Shown one piece after another: positions 8,244 to 21,200 of a stretch of 46,161 nt of DNA (positions are counted from its first letter, which is position 1; each line of letters starts with the position of its first letter). The translations under genes and the position numbers were made by a program. The stretch spans positions 1 through 46,161 of the forward strand of contig JAMCRV010000115.1 of assembly GCA_023381555.1 (NCBI GenBank), in the 5' to 3' direction. This DNA is from Chloroflexota bacterium (GTDB lineage: Bacteria > Chloroflexota > UBA4733). The notes beneath the pieces are model-generated. The model had not been told where the DNA came from and did no database searches. It was given only the letters and a program-made list of their open reading frames with translations.

Positions 8244-9638
8244 ATGCAGCCGCTCATCCCGCAAGGGCTCAGCTACCATACTAAACGCATCCAGCTTCGT
8301 ATGCCGTTCATCGAAGCGTTTGTCCGGCTCTCGCAGCAGTTCACCAACTCGTTCCTCCTCGAATCTCTAGAAGAGAACGAGCGGGTGGCGCGCTATTCGG
8401 TTATCGGCTTCAACCCGCTACACCACGTGTGGGCAAAGGAAGGAACGCTCTCCATCGACGGTGCACCAATGGCCACTGCGGACCCCTATGGCGCACTGCG
8501 AGAGTGCCTAGGTCAGGAGCGCCTTCCCACTGGGGGATTCTCAGGCGGACTCGTTGGTTACTTTTCGTATGAAGCCACGCGCTACTTCGAGCCCTCTCTC
8601 ACGTTTCATCCGGCGGAGTTCCCCGACTTCGAGTTCGGACTGTACCTTGATGGGTTAGTGCTCAACCGGCTGACGGGCGATACCTACTACTTCTTCCTCC
8701 AGGAGGATCGATCCGCTCTCGTTGAAGAGGCCCTCGCTCGGGATGATCTCCGTAGCGCCTCGCTGAAGCCGCCGGAAGCGGAGTACCTGGGATCGAATGT
8801 GAGCTTTGAGGAACACGTGCAGCAGTTCCAGGATGCAATGGCAGAAATCCACGCCGGGAACAGCTATCAGCTCCAGATCTCCCGGAAGTTCCGCTATCGT
8901 GTCTCCGGGTCCAAGCTGCCAATCTACCTCGCCCTCCGGGAGATGAACCCCTCGCCGCACATGTTCTATCTCCGCTTCGGAGAACGCGAGCTCATCGGCT
9001 CCAGTCCGGAAATCGTCGTCCGTCTCGAGCGCGGACTCATGGAGGTCATTCCTATCGCCGGGACGCGGCGTCGCGGCACTACCGCGGATGAGGATCACGC
9101 GCTCGCAGAGGAGCTCCTCAACGATCCGAAGGAGCGGGCGGAGCACATGATGCTCGTGGACCTCGCCCGCAACGATGTTGGACGTCTCTGCACATTCGGC
9201 ACGGTTCAGGTCCGGCGCCTCATGTATTTGCTGCGCTTCAGTCACGTGCAGCACATCGTGACCGACGTGGAAGGACGTTTGGACCCCCGGTTCGATATGT
9301 TCGATGTCTATGCGGCGTCGTCACCTGCCGGTACGGTGACCGGGGCTCCGAAGATCGAGAGCATGAAGATCATCAATCGCATCGAGCGTGAGGGAAGGGG
9401 CCCCTACTCGGGAGCCGTTGGCTACTTCTCACTGAGTGGTGATTGCTATTTCGCCATCGCCATACGGTCGCTGTTTGCCCGTGGTCCCGATGCGTGGGTT
9501 CAGGCGGCCTGTGGCATCGTGTACGACTCCGAAGCGGAACGTGAGTTTCAAGAGGTCGAAAACAAGAGCCTCGGCGTGCGCCGGGCCATCGAGCGAGCGA
9601 GCGTCGTGCGGCACCTGAGTGAAGTGGGGCACCGCTGA
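8244..9638 (+). CDS. trpE: Anthranilate synthase component I
   Basis: ATG with upstream GGAGG; IPIAGTRRRGTTADEDHALAEELLNDPKERAEHMMLVDLARNDVGR, GAPKIESMKIINRIEREGRGPYSGAVGY. Confidence 0.97.
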   Translation: MQPLIPQGLSYHTKRIQLRMPFIEAFVRLSQQFTNSFLLESLEENERVARYSVIGFNPLHHVWAKEGTLSIDGAPMATADPYGALRECLGQERLPTGGFSGGLVGYFSYEATRYFEPSLTFHPAEFPDFEFGLYLDGLVLNRLTGDTYYFFLQEDRSALVEEALARDDLRSASLKPPEAEYLGSNVSFEEHVQQFQDAMAEIHAGNSYQLQISRKFRYRVSGSKLPIYLALREMNPSPHMFYLRFGERELIGSSPEIVVRLERGLMEVIPIAGTRRRGTTADEDHALAEELLNDPKERAEHMMLVDLARNDVGRLCTFGTVQVRRLMYLLRFSHVQHIVTDVEGRLDPRFDMFDVYAASSPAGTVTGAPKIESMKIINRIEREGRGPYSGAVGYFSLSGDCYFAIAIRSLFARGPDAWVQAACGIVYDSEAEREFQEVENKSLGVRRAIERASVVRHLSEVGHR

Positions 9639-10243
9639 TGAACACGCTGATCATCGACAACTACGATTCCTTCACCTACAACCTCTATCAGTACTTGGGA
9701 GAGCTTGGCGCTCAGCCTGAGGTCGTGCGTAATGATGAGATCTCTCTGGAGGGTGTGGCTGCGGCGCAGCCGCGGCGCGTCGTCATTTCTCCGGGTCCCG
9801 GCTCCCCCGATGACCCGGGCTACTTCGGAGTGTGTGCCGAGGTCATCAGGCAGCTTGGTCCTGCCATTCCCTTGCTCGGCGTATGTCTTGGCCACCAAGG
9901 GATCATCCACGTCTTTGGGGGCACGGTAATTCGGGCTCCATATCCGGTGCACGGGAAGGTGTGGGAGATTCAGCACGATGGCACAGGCCTCTTCACAGCG
10001 CTCCCTAGCCCACTGGAAGGGATGCGCTATCACTCGTTGATGGGTGAGCAGCTCCGTCTGCCGCCAGAGCTCGTGCCGAACGCTTGGACACCGGATGGGC
10101 TGATCATGGGAATCCGCCACCGACAGTTCCCGATTCATGGCATCCAGATCCATCCTGAGAGTATCGGCACCCCACACGGCAAGGCCTTGCTGCGGAACTT
10201 CTTGCGGTTGTCGGTGACACCCAGAGCGGAGGCCCTGACGTGA
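9638..10243 (+). CDS. trpG: Anthranilate synthase component II (glutamine amidotransferase)
   Basis: IIDNYDSFTYNLYQYLGELG, PGPGSPDDPGYFG, LLGVCLGHQ, GIQIHPES. Confidence 0.97.
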   Translation: MNTLIIDNYDSFTYNLYQYLGELGAQPEVVRNDEISLEGVAAAQPRRVVISPGPGSPDDPGYFGVCAEVIRQLGPAIPLLGVCLGHQGIIHVFGGTVIRAPYPVHGKVWEIQHDGTGLFTALPSPLEGMRYHSLMGEQLRLPPELVPNAWTPDGLIMGIRHRQFPIHGIQIHPESIGTPHGKALLRNFLRLSVTPRAEALT

Positions 10244-11250
10244 TTCGCGAAGCGATTGCCCTGGTAGTCGAGGGTCACGAGCTCACGATCCCTCAAGCCG
10301 AGCAGGTCATGGACGAGATATTGCAAGGGGCGGTGACGCCTGCGCAGTTCGGTGCGCTCATGCTCGCCATGCGCATGCGCGGCGAGACCTCCTTGGAACT
10401 CGCCGGGTTTGCTACGGCGATGCGCCGGCACGCCCTCCACGTGCCGGTTGACGTTGCTGTCGTTGATACGTGTGGCACCGGCGGCGATGATGCCGGCACG
10501 TTCAACATCTCGACGATTGCCGCTCTCGTTGTGGCCGCTGCCGGGCAACCGGTCGCCAAGCATGGCAACCGGGCCATGAGCAGCTCGTGTGGCAGCGCCG
10601 ACGTGCTGGAGGGCCTGGGAGCCAACGTCCAGATGAGCGCGGAGCAGGTGAGTGCCTGCATTGCAGCAACGAACTTCGGGTTCATGTTTGCCCCGTTATT
10701 CCATCCAAGCATGCGCTTCGCTGCGCCGCTGCGCCGAGAGATCGGCGTGCGCACGGCATTCAACCTCCTGGGGCCACTCACCAACCCTGCGCGGACGCGT
10801 CACCAGCTCGTAGGAACGCCGAATCCCGTCATCGGGGAGAAGATGGCCCGCGCGCTGGCGCATCTCGAGACGGCTCACGCTCTTGTTGTCTGTGGTGAGC
10901 ATCACGTTGACGAGCTACTTCCAGCTGGGCAGTCCGATGTCTGGGAGGTTCGGGGAACTGAGGTCCGGCACTTCATTCTTACCCCCGAATCTGTAGGCAT
11001 CACCCAATCCGAGATGGGCACTCTTCGTGGTGGCGATGTCACGATGAACGTGACCATCGCCCGCTCCGTCATAGAGGGTGGGGTGGGGCCGCAAGCTGAC
11101 GCGGTAGCGCTCAACGCCGGCGCTGCACTCTACGCTGCTGACCGGGTTGCCTCGATTGAAGAGGGGGTAGCACTCGCCGCTGACACGCTGCACTCGCAGC
11201 GGGTGCGCGAGACGCTAGAGCGTGTCATAGAGTTCGGAGCGCAGAAGTGA
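10240..11250 (+). CDS. trpD: Anthranilate phosphoribosyltransferase
   Basis: DTCGTGGDDAGTFNISTIAALVVAAAGQPVAKHGNRAMSSSCGSADVLEGLG. Confidence 0.97.
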   Translation: MIREAIALVVEGHELTIPQAEQVMDEILQGAVTPAQFGALMLAMRMRGETSLELAGFATAMRRHALHVPVDVAVVDTCGTGGDDAGTFNISTIAALVVAAAGQPVAKHGNRAMSSSCGSADVLEGLGANVQMSAEQVSACIAATNFGFMFAPLFHPSMRFAAPLRREIGVRTAFNLLGPLTNPARTRHQLVGTPNPVIGEKMARALAHLETAHALVVCGEHHVDELLPAGQSDVWEVRGTEVRHFILTPESVGITQSEMGTLRGGDVTMNVTIARSVIEGGVGPQADAVALNAGAALYAADRVASIEEGVALAADTLHSQRVRETLERVIEFGAQK

Positions 11251-12041
11251 TTCTCGACGACATCGTGACCCGGAGACGAGCGGACTTGGAAAAGACGCGC
11301 GGGATGCCAGAGCGTGTGCTGCGACGTATCATCGGCTCCCAACCGCCCGCTCGAGACTTTGCGGGCGCATTGCGTCGCAGCGGCATTCAGATCATCGCGG
11401 AAATCAAGCGCGCATCTCCGGTGAAAGGACCCTTGCGCGAGGAGCTCGATCCGCAGCAGTTCGCCCAGATGTACGAGGCACGGGGAGCGGCCGCGGTGTC
11501 AGTACTGACCGAGCCCCACTTTTTTCACGGCAGCCTCACGGATCTGCGCCACGCTCGCCTGGCCTGTGGACTCCCGGTGCTGCGTAAGGACTTCATCGTA
11601 GATGCCTTTCAGATCCTTGAAGCGCGAGCGAATGAAGCCGACGCGGTGCTGCTCATTGCCGCCGTGCTCGATGACCGCGAACTGGCACACCTCCGTGCAG
11701 TAGCCTTCAGCGTGGGACTCGAAGCGCTGGTGGAGGTTCACACTCGGGAAGAGGCCCAGCGCGCTCTGGATGCTGGCGCGACGGTGATTGGCATCAACAA
11801 CCGTAACCTTTACGACTTCACGGTGGATCTCCGTACGACTGAGGAGATCGCCGGCTACTTGCCGCACGACGTCACTCTCGTGAGTGAGAGCGGTATCCGC
11901 AGTGCGGAGGATGTGTACTTGCTCCGCCAGTGGGGCGTCCACGCGATCTTGGTCGGCGAGTCGCTCGTGACGTCGCCAGATCCGGGTACCAAGCTGGCCG
12001 AGCTCGTGTCTGCGGGACGATTTGACCGTGTGGCCCACTAG
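11247..12041 (+). CDS. trpC: Indole-3-glycerol phosphate synthase
   Basis: IIAEIKRASPVKGPL, VLRKDFIVDAFQILEARANEADAVLLIAAVL, IGINNRNLYDFTVDL, VSESGI. Confidence 0.97.
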   Translation: MILDDIVTRRRADLEKTRGMPERVLRRIIGSQPPARDFAGALRRSGIQIIAEIKRASPVKGPLREELDPQQFAQMYEARGAAAVSVLTEPHFFHGSLTDLRHARLACGLPVLRKDFIVDAFQILEARANEADAVLLIAAVLDDRELAHLRAVAFSVGLEALVEVHTREEAQRALDAGATVIGINNRNLYDFTVDLRTTEEIAGYLPHDVTLVSESGIRSAEDVYLLRQWGVHAILVGESLVTSPDPGTKLAELVSAGRFDRVAH

Positions 12042-12672
12042 TTTCGTCGTAAAGATCTGTGGCGTGCGCACGCTCGCTGCTGCTCAGACCGCTGTCGATG
12101 CTGGCGCCGACTTGCTGGGGATGGTGTTCGTCCCCACAGCGCGGCGGGCGATCGCGGTCGGAGAAGCTCGCCGGATCGTGCAAGACCTGCGCTCGCGTAG
12201 CAATATCGGCATCGTGGGCGTGTTTGTCGATCCCAGACCCGAGCAGGCCAATGACGTCGCGACCTTCGTGGGTCTCGACTACGTGCAGCTTTCTGGTGAA
12301 GAACCATCAGAGCTATTGACGCAACTAAACAGGCCTATACTCAAGGCTGTGCGCATTAGTGCTGACTGTCCAGTTCCCCGGCTGGATCAGCCCCACGTGA
12401 CAGCCCTCGTGCTGGAGCCTCAAGCGGCCGGGTTGGGTGGCTCTGGAGTCGCCCACAATTTGTCCTTGGCGGGTCGTGTGATGGCAATACGACCTCATCC
12501 ACCAGTCTTGCTGGCTGGCGGGCTCCGACCGGACACCGTGGCTGCTGCCGTGCGTCGCGTGCGCCCGGATGGAGTCGACGTCAGCAGTGGGATCGAGCGT
12601 GACGGGAGCCAGGATACTGACAAGATCATCGCGTTCATCGATGCAGCACGAGGGGCAGTAGAGCTATGGTGA
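12022..12672 (+). CDS. trpF: Phosphoribosylanthranilate isomerase
   Basis: [57 protein letters not shown]. Confidence 0.96.
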   Translation: MTVWPTSFVVKICGVRTLAAAQTAVDAGADLLGMVFVPTARRAIAVGEARRIVQDLRSRSNIGIVGVFVDPRPEQANDVATFVGLDYVQLSGEEPSELLTQLNRPILKAVRISADCPVPRLDQPHVTALVLEPQAAGLGGSGVAHNLSLAGRVMAIRPHPPVLLAGGLRPDTVAAAVRRVRPDGVDVSSGIERDGSQDTDKIIAFIDAARGAVELW

Positions 12673-13862
12673 CGGAGGCAGGTACCACAACAGAGCGGCG
12701 TGGCTACTTTGGAGCATACGGAGGTCAGTATGCCTCAGAGCTGCTCATTGACGTGCTCAATGCGATCGAGACGGCGTTTCTCGAAGCATGCCGGGACCCA
12801 GGTTTTCAGTCTCGCCTCCGTGATCTTCTCCAGCACTACGTGGGGAGACCGACACCCATCTACCGTGCGGGCCGGTTGTCGGAGCGACTGGGTATCGCTC
12901 TGTACCTCAAGCGGGAAGACCTGGCGCACACCGGTGCTCACAAGATCAACAATGCCCTCGGACAAGTACTGCTGGCAGAGCGGATGGGAAGACGGCGCAT
13001 TATCGCTGAGACTGGCGCTGGCATGCACGGAGTTGCGACGGCGACTGCTGCTGCGATGCTCGGCCTCGAGTGCATCGTGTACATGGGAAGTGAAGACATC
13101 AGACGGCAGAACGCAAACGTGCAGCGCATGCGACTGCTGGGCGCTGAAGTGCGAGCGGTGGACACGGGCAGCAAGACGCTCAAGGATGCCATCAATGAGG
13201 CGATGCGAGACTGGGCGGCGAATGTCGACACGACGTTCTACGTGTTTGGCACTGTCGCGGGACCGCACCCGTTTCCGCTCATGGTCCGGGAGTTTCAGTC
13301 CGTCATCGGAAGAGAAGCGCGGCTCCAGATGCTCGAGATGGCTGGCTCGCTGCCGAGCCACGTGGTTGCCTGTGTTGGTGGGGGAAGCAACGCCATGGGC
13401 ATCTTCGTAGGCTTTCTCGAGGATGCGAGCGTGCGGCTCATTGGGGTAGAAGCTGGTGGGCACGGCCTTGCTACGGGAGAGCACGCTGCCACGCTTGTGG
13501 CGGGTACGGTCGGAGTGCTTCACGGAGCACGCACCTACGTGCTGCAGACTCTTGACGGACAGATTCGGGAGACACACTCGATCTCCGCGGGGCTCGACTA
13601 TCCCGGTGTGGGTCCGGAGCACAGTGCCTTGAAGGATAGTGGACGTGCTCACTATGTCACGGTCACCGATCAAGAGGCGCTGGAAGCGTTCCAGACACTC
13701 GCGCGCTTCGAAGGAATCCTTCCTGCACTCGAGCCGTCGCACGCGCTCGCCTGGATTCTCAGAGAAGCGAGCAGCCTCAAGGAGTCCTGCGTGCTGATGA
13801 ACCTGTCGGGCCGCGGTGACAAGGACATGCCAACCGTCCTGCGCGCGCTGGGAATGGAGTAG
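12666..13862 (+). CDS. trpB: Tryptophan synthase beta chain
   Basis: [58 protein letters not shown]. Confidence 0.98.
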   Translation: MVTEAGTTTERRGYFGAYGGQYASELLIDVLNAIETAFLEACRDPGFQSRLRDLLQHYVGRPTPIYRAGRLSERLGIALYLKREDLAHTGAHKINNALGQVLLAERMGRRRIIAETGAGMHGVATATAAAMLGLECIVYMGSEDIRRQNANVQRMRLLGAEVRAVDTGSKTLKDAINEAMRDWAANVDTTFYVFGTVAGPHPFPLMVREFQSVIGREARLQMLEMAGSLPSHVVACVGGGSNAMGIFVGFLEDASVRLIGVEAGGHGLATGEHAATLVAGTVGVLHGARTYVLQTLDGQIRETHSISAGLDYPGVGPEHSALKDSGRAHYVTVTDQEALEAFQTLARFEGILPALEPSHALAWILREASSLKESCVLMNLSGRGDKDMPTVLRALGME

Positions 13863-13867
13863 CGGAG

Positions 13868-14686
13868 GTGGTTGCAACAATTGCGGATACGTTTAGGCGC
13901 GCTGCCCAGGCGCGACGAACAGCGCTGATTCCGTACGTCACCGTGGGCTTTCCTGAGCTGAACTGCACTCCCGGGCTCATTGCAACACTGGCGGCTTACG
14001 GTGCGGATCTCATCGAGCTTGGCGTACCGTTCTCAGATCCTACTGCTGATGGCCCCGTGATTCAGCACTCGGGGCAGGTGGCTCTGCGCGCCGGTGTGAC
14101 ACTCGAGCATTGTCTTGCAGCCGCAGCAGCCTCGCGGAAGCTGACAGACGTGCCGCTCGTCCTGATGGGCTACTACAACCCGTTTCTCCAGTTCGGATGG
14201 GACCGGCTGATGAGCCGAGCCGCTGCTGCTGGAGTTGTGGGCTTCATCGTGCCCGATTTGCCTCCTGAAGAAGGGGTGGAGTTCAGTGAGCAGGCTGCCG
14301 CAAAGGGCTTGGATGTCGTGTTTATGGCTGCGCCTACGAGCAGCGATCAGCGCTTGAACCTGGTTGGGAGGAAGTCTCGCGGATTCGTCTATTGTGTCAC
14401 TGTGAAGGGGGTGACCGGTCAGCGGCGTGAGTTGTCACCGGAGCTCCCGGCGTTTCTCGCGAGGGTGCGATGCTTCACGAAACTACCTCTGGCAGCGGGC
14501 TTTGGCATCTCGTCTGCCGGGCACGTGCAAGAGGTTGGACGCTATGTGGATGGTGCTGTGGTGGGAAGCGCACTGATGGCGGCACTGGACGGCACTACAG
14601 GTGACGTAACCCTGGAAGTGGCCGCTTCGTTCATCGGCGAGCTTTCCAAGGGAGCGGTGAGGAGTGATCCTCTGGGCGCATCGTGA
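13868..14686 (+). CDS. trpA: Tryptophan synthase alpha chain
   Basis: ELGVPFSDPTADGPVIQHSGQVALRAGVTLEHCL; LPPEEGVEF; GFGISSAGHV. Confidence 0.97.
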   Translation: MVATIADTFRRAAQARRTALIPYVTVGFPELNCTPGLIATLAAYGADLIELGVPFSDPTADGPVIQHSGQVALRAGVTLEHCLAAAAASRKLTDVPLVLMGYYNPFLQFGWDRLMSRAAAAGVVGFIVPDLPPEEGVEFSEQAAAKGLDVVFMAAPTSSDQRLNLVGRKSRGFVYCVTVKGVTGQRRELSPELPAFLARVRCFTKLPLAAGFGISSAGHVQEVGRYVDGAVVGSALMAALDGTTGDVTLEVAASFIGELSKGAVRSDPLGAS

Positions 14687-14733
14687 CGCCCACCTCGGTA
14701 TAGGGAAACGATGAGCTCCTGTGAAGAGAGCGC

Positions 14734-15222
14734 GTGGTGTCGAGTCAGCAGATCGTGATCCGGCAAGCGACTTTGGAAGACGCTGATCTCATCGCAAGCT
14801 TGCGAGTCGCGCTCATGCGCGACCTGGGCCGGCTTACCTCGATGGAAGGCGAATCACATCTGAAGGAGCACGTGAAAGCATTCTTGCAACGCTCCCTGCC
14901 CCAAGGAACGTTCCTCTCGTGGATCGCCGAGGTCGATGGTAGGCCAGTCGCAACCGTTGGCGCCGAGCTGCGGGTCAGCATGCCTCACCCGCTCAATCTC
15001 GCCGGTATTGAGCTGTACGTCCTCAATGTCTACACGGTGCCTGGTTATCGACGCCGTGGTGTCGCCGAGCGCCTCATGCGAGCGCTCCTCGACTACGCAC
15101 AGACCAATCATGCTGGCAGGATTACTCTTCACGCCTCTGATCAGGGACGCCCCCTCTACAAGAAGCTTGGCTTCGTCGAGCGACTGGGTGAGATGTACCT
15201 CTATCCCGGCAATCGAGAGTGA
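14734..15222 (+). CDS. GNAT family N-acetyltransferase
   Basis: IRQATLEDADLIASLR; LNVYTVPGYRRRGVAERLMRALLDYA; LHASDQGRPLYKKLGF. Confidence 0.93.
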   Translation: MVSSQQIVIRQATLEDADLIASLRVALMRDLGRLTSMEGESHLKEHVKAFLQRSLPQGTFLSWIAEVDGRPVATVGAELRVSMPHPLNLAGIELYVLNVYTVPGYRRRGVAERLMRALLDYAQTNHAGRITLHASDQGRPLYKKLGFVERLGEMYLYPGNRE

Positions 15223-15227
15223 CGAGG

Positions 15228-15629
15228 CTATGACCTCTTGCTGACCAGGTTGCGCCAGCCGAGCGGCAAGAACGGATTGAGGCGGTTCTCACTGTAGGCG
15301 TCCAAGAGCGAGTGGAAGAGGATGCCAAGAAATATGGGACGCAGGAAGCGCCAGCGAAGACTCAGCGCTCCGAGCAGTGCAACATTGCTCAGCCCGTGAA
15401 AAGGGCGGGCGTCGCAACCATTGAGGTTGGCATTTCCGGAACGCACGTGGTTGAAGAAGCGGAGCGCGTTCCGAAGACTCCAATCCGAGTGCGTCATGAC
15501 GTACCAGAGGTAGTGGTCAACGTCGAAGAGCACACTACTGACTAGGAATATCGCGGACTGTTTTCGTAAGATGGGTGCAAGGGCCAGAGCTCCCAAGCCC
15601 CCGTAGAGTGCATGCCGTCTTGGTAGCAT
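15228..15629 (-). CDS. Membrane-associated metal-dependent hydrolase-like protein (hypothetical)
   Basis: Spaced His/Asp motifs (FDVDHYLWYVMTHSD, FFNHVR, RPFHGLSN, LFHSLLDAY) and hydrophobic segments. Confidence 0.6.
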   Translation of the reverse strand: MLPRRHALYGGLGALALAPILRKQSAIFLVSSVLFDVDHYLWYVMTHSDWSLRNALRFFNHVRSGNANLNGCDARPFHGLSNVALLGALSLRWRFLRPIFLGILFHSLLDAYSENRLNPFLPLGWRNLVSKRS

Positions 15630-15675
15630 TGCCGACTTTCTCTTCAGGACTCAGCTGCTCCCAACAGCATACGTG

Positions 15676-16431
15676 CTATTCGGCGGAGATGACGCCACCA
15701 TAGCGACGCTGGCGGGTGGCAAATACTTGGAGGGCCTGATGCAAGTCTGCCGCACCAAAATCCGGCCAGAATTTCTGCGTTGCATAGTACTCTGCGTAGG
15801 CAGCCTGCCACAGAAGGAAGTTGGAGAGGCGCACTTCGCCGCCGGTGCGGATGATGAGGTCTGGATCAGGAAGGCCACGCGTGTAAAGGTACGCGGAGAC
15901 CTGTTCCTCGGTCACGCTCCGCAGGTCGACTCCATCTCTCGCCATTGCGCGGATTGCCTCCGTGAGCTCAGAGCGCGATCCGTAGTCGAGCGCGACGTTG
16001 AGTTGGAGCTTGCTATTCCTTGCAGTCACTCGCTCCGCCTCGCGGATACGCTCAAGAAGGTCTTGAGGTAGCCGGTCACACCGTCCGAGATGGCGGATCC
16101 GCACGCCTTCCGTGATGAGCCGGTCTAAGTAACGGCCGAACGATTCGGCGAGCAAACGCATGAGGAAAGACACTTCGGTTTGGGGACGAGTCCAGTTCTC
16201 CGTAGAGAAGGCGTAGACGGTGAGCATGGGAATGTCGAGCCGCCCACACTCTTCAACGATGCGGTGGAGCGTCTCGACCCCAGCTCGGTGACCAAACGTT
16301 CTCGGCAGCCGGCGTGATCTTGCCCACCGGCCATTCCCATCCATGATGATGGCGATGTGTCGCGGCATCTTTTCAGACGCGACGACCGCGAGCGCGCTGC
16401 CCGCCAGTTGATCTGCTACTATCGCGCTCAC
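15676..16431 (-). CDS. uppS: Isoprenyl (undecaprenyl diphosphate) synthase
   Basis: HIAIIMDGNGRWARSRRLPRTFGHRAGVETLHRIVEEC; YAFSTENWTRP; DLIIRTGGEVRLSNFLLWQAAYAEYY. Confidence 0.97.
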   Translation of the reverse strand: MSAIVADQLAGSALAVVASEKMPRHIAIIMDGNGRWARSRRLPRTFGHRAGVETLHRIVEECGRLDIPMLTVYAFSTENWTRPQTEVSFLMRLLAESFGRYLDRLITEGVRIRHLGRCDRLPQDLLERIREAERVTARNSKLQLNVALDYGSRSELTEAIRAMARDGVDLRSVTEEQVSAYLYTRGLPDPDLIIRTGGEVRLSNFLLWQAAYAEYYATQKFWPDFGAADLHQALQVFATRQRRYGGVISAE

Positions 16432-16712
16432 GACTTGAGCTCCCTCGCTATTGATCGACCTACTGTCTCAGGCCCTACAACATAACCCGTCTGGTGGGCA
16501 CGCTGCCGCCTTGATGTCGACGGCGTCCCAGGTTGCATATCATTTGATATATGCGTGCCAAGGGCCGGGGGTTACAAGGCCAGATCGACAGGTCGTGCTC
16601 GGCCCTCTTCAGCAAGTGACAACCTCACGTCACTGTGCTTCGCGATTCGAGCTGTCGTTGTACGATTAACAGGTAGTAACCGCATCTTCCTCTGCCAGCT
16701 GGGAGGTACTCT

Positions 16713-17339
16713 ATGAGTTCTGTCGAGCCCCCGACCCAAAGCACGGGCATCTGGCCACCGGAGAGCAAAGACACGCTTCCCCCCAATATCCCGGTGACCG
16801 AGCAGCCGGTGCCGCCAACGCCTGTCAAGCCGCGGCGGCGATTCCGGCATGCTGTTCTCTTCGTCGTTATGGTCATTGTGCTGCTGCTCGTTGGCGGAGT
16901 TGCCGGAGGGGTGGTCGGTGTCAACGTCATTGCACCTCGCTTGACGGGGCAGAATCTACTCATCCACACGCTTACTGACATCGGTGGCAACCCCCTGTTC
17001 GATGCTCGTGTCCAAGGAGAGCCCCCGGTCCCACAGGCACCGTTCATCTTCTTGGAGGCGCAAGCGCGCGGCGATGGGCAAGCAATGTGGAATCAGCTCT
17101 CACCGAGCGAGCAGCAAGCGCTCTCATCGCAAGGTGGCAGCCCTACTAAGCTTACGTCTCTGCTTCAGCAACAGGGAAAGATTGACGTGAAGGAGATTAC
17201 CTTTGCCGGTGGCGCGATGCTGAGCGATGGCCGGGAGGCGTGCGTCTTCGTCGTCACTGCAAACGTCAATGGTGCCCTGCGACAGGCTCCGTACTACTTC
17301 ACCGTCGATACGAATGGCAAGATCGACGAGTTCCACTGA
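16713..17339 (+). CDS. Hypothetical single-pass membrane/secreted protein
   Basis: Pro-rich N-terminus, TM segment HAVLFVVMVIVLLLVGGVAGGVVGV, C-terminal NTF2/DUF4878-like domain by eye. Confidence 0.75.
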   Translation: MSSVEPPTQSTGIWPPESKDTLPPNIPVTEQPVPPTPVKPRRRFRHAVLFVVMVIVLLLVGGVAGGVVGVNVIAPRLTGQNLLIHTLTDIGGNPLFDARVQGEPPVPQAPFIFLEAQARGDGQAMWNQLSPSEQQALSSQGGSPTKLTSLLQQQGKIDVKEITFAGGAMLSDGREACVFVVTANVNGALRQAPYYFTVDTNGKIDEFH

Positions 17340-17368
17340 ATCATTGAGCACACTTCGAGCGGTGATGA

Positions 17369-19410
<2,042 letters not shown>

Positions 19411-19411
<1 letters not shown>

Positions 19412-20592
19412 TGATGAGGCGCGTGGTGCTTCTGGTGCTGGATGGAGTTGGCGTAGGAGCTCTGCCAGACGCCGCTGAGTATGGAGATGAGGGTAGTAAC
19501 TCTCTTGCCAATACAGCGACAGCGGTTGGGGGCCTGACCCTACCGTTTCTCGAGTCTCTAGGTCTCGGAAACATCGTGCCTATCCTTGGAGTCGCAGCCA
19601 CGTCGAGTGCTCGTGGTTGCTGGAGCAAGATGAGCGAGATGTCCCGGGGCAAGGACTCGGTTGTGGGTCATTGGGAGCTCGCTGGAATCTACTCGCCACG
19701 ACCTCAGCCAGTCTACCCACGTGGCTTCCCTCCCAACATCATTCAAGAGTTTGTTCGCGTCAGTGGCATTGGCGGGGTGCTTGGCAACAAGCCAGCATCT
19801 GGCACAGTGATCATCGAGGAGCTTGGCGGCGAGCACGTGCGCACGAGATGGCCAATTGTGTATACCTCGGCCGACTCAGTCTTCCAGATCGCTGCGCACG
19901 AAGAGATTGTTCCCCTCCCGACTCTCTATCGATGGTGCGAGCTGGCCCGCCGGCTCCTTCGAGGTGAACACGCCGTGGGAAGAGTCATCGCACGCCCGTT
20001 CACTGGCCAGCCGGGGTCGTTTCGGAGAACAGCCAACCGCCACGATTGGGCGTTACCTCCGCCGCATCCCAATCTCCTGGATAGTGTCGGCCGCGCCGGC
20101 TTGGAGGTCGTTGCGGTGGGTAAGATCAACGATCTGTTCTCTGGAGAAGGAATCACGAAGGCCATTCCCGCTCACGACAATACTGAAGCACTGGATGGGG
20201 CCGAGCAAGCGATCCGCACAATGGGCACCGGTTTATTGTTCGTCAACTGCATTGAGTTCGACCAGGTCTTTGGCCATCGCAATGATGCTGCTGGCTACGC
20301 TCGTGCTCTTGCGCGTGTTGATGAACGCTTGCCCGTTCTGTTCGAGCTCCTGGCTGAGGATGACGTGCTGATGATTGTGGGAGATCACGGTGTTGACCCA
20401 ACGACGCCGAGCACCGACCACTCACGTGAGTTCTCTCCACTCCTTGTCGCTGGACCGCGCGTCTACCGCGGGCGCAGCTTGGGGGTGCGCTCAAGCTTCG
20501 CAGATGCTGGTCAGACGGTAACGCAGCTGCTGAAGACAGCGCCGCTGGCATTGGGGCGGGGATTCGCTGCGGAGATCCTCACTGACGCTTAG
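19411..20592 (+). CDS. deoB: Phosphopentomutase
   Basis: LLVLDGVGVGALPDAAEYGDEGSNSLANTA; GKDSVVGHWELAGI; GDHGVDPTTPSTDHSREFSPLLV. ATG 19411 overlaps the ligA stop. Confidence 0.97.
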
Positions 20593-20825
20593 GAGGGCTG
20601 CCTCTCCTGTGCAGAGAGCCGGAGCGACTGCCGTAGGGCTGCGGAATCACGCTGACTGGTAGCCTCTTCGCTTTGGAAGTGCTGAGCTACTCACGCGAAA
20701 GGTTCGTAACACGCGTCAGCGCGGCATTTCAGTGCTGGCGCCTGTGGTGTTGGCGGTGGTCACCACAGAGGGGTTGCGCGACGTACAATGGGTGGAGTCA
20801 CTGGCTGACGCGGAGGAGACACGCG

Positions 20826-21038
20826 GTGTCCGGCACGGGGATTCTCGCGTTTGGGTTGATCATCACGTCCATGGCAGGCTTTCGCGTGCTGCTCCTGGGC
20901 GTCGACATTCTCACCGGAAACAGGCCGCACATTCAGCTTCAGGGAGCAGACAAGCTCCTCATCGGGCTCACGCTTTTAGGAATCTTCCTGCTACTATTTG
21001 GCCTCTACCTCGTGAAGTCACCGCTCCACAGCTTATAG
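20826..21038 (+). CDS. Small membrane protein
   Basis: GTG start gives MSGTGILAFGLIITSMAGFRVLLLGVDILTGNRPHIQLQGADKLLIGLTLLGIFLLLFGLYLVKSPLHSL, two TM segments. Confidence 0.5.
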   Translation: MSGTGILAFGLIITSMAGFRVLLLGVDILTGNRPHIQLQGADKLLIGLTLLGIFLLLFGLYLVKSPLHSL

Positions 21039-21200
21039 GTTGCTACGGCAACTGGTGCGGCAGCTGCCGTGAGTGTGGCGAACGCTACACCCACATCCTT
21101 CTCATTATCTCTACCTTTATGGTAGGCAAGTGTCGTGCAGCCGTTCATCGAGAGAGTGTCAAGGCTATGCTCTGCAGTCAGCGCATCGAGGATCTGGCTA

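Noticed and set aside
7818-8279. Minus-strand ORFs (153 aa, 134 aa) upstream of trpE
   Set aside because: They overlap the T-box leader; open frames are incidental to structured GC-rich RNA sequence.
12735-13880. 381-aa minus-strand ORF
   Set aside because: Antisense to trpB; no recognisable domains.
14650-14700. Possible trp operon terminator GGGCGcatcgtgaCGCCC
   Set aside because: Only 5 bp of stem and no U-run.
16532-16557. gcatatcatttgatatatgc imperfect inverted repeat in the uppS/16713 divergent region
   Set aside because: Imperfect and AT-rich; may just be promoter sequence, insufficient to call an operator.
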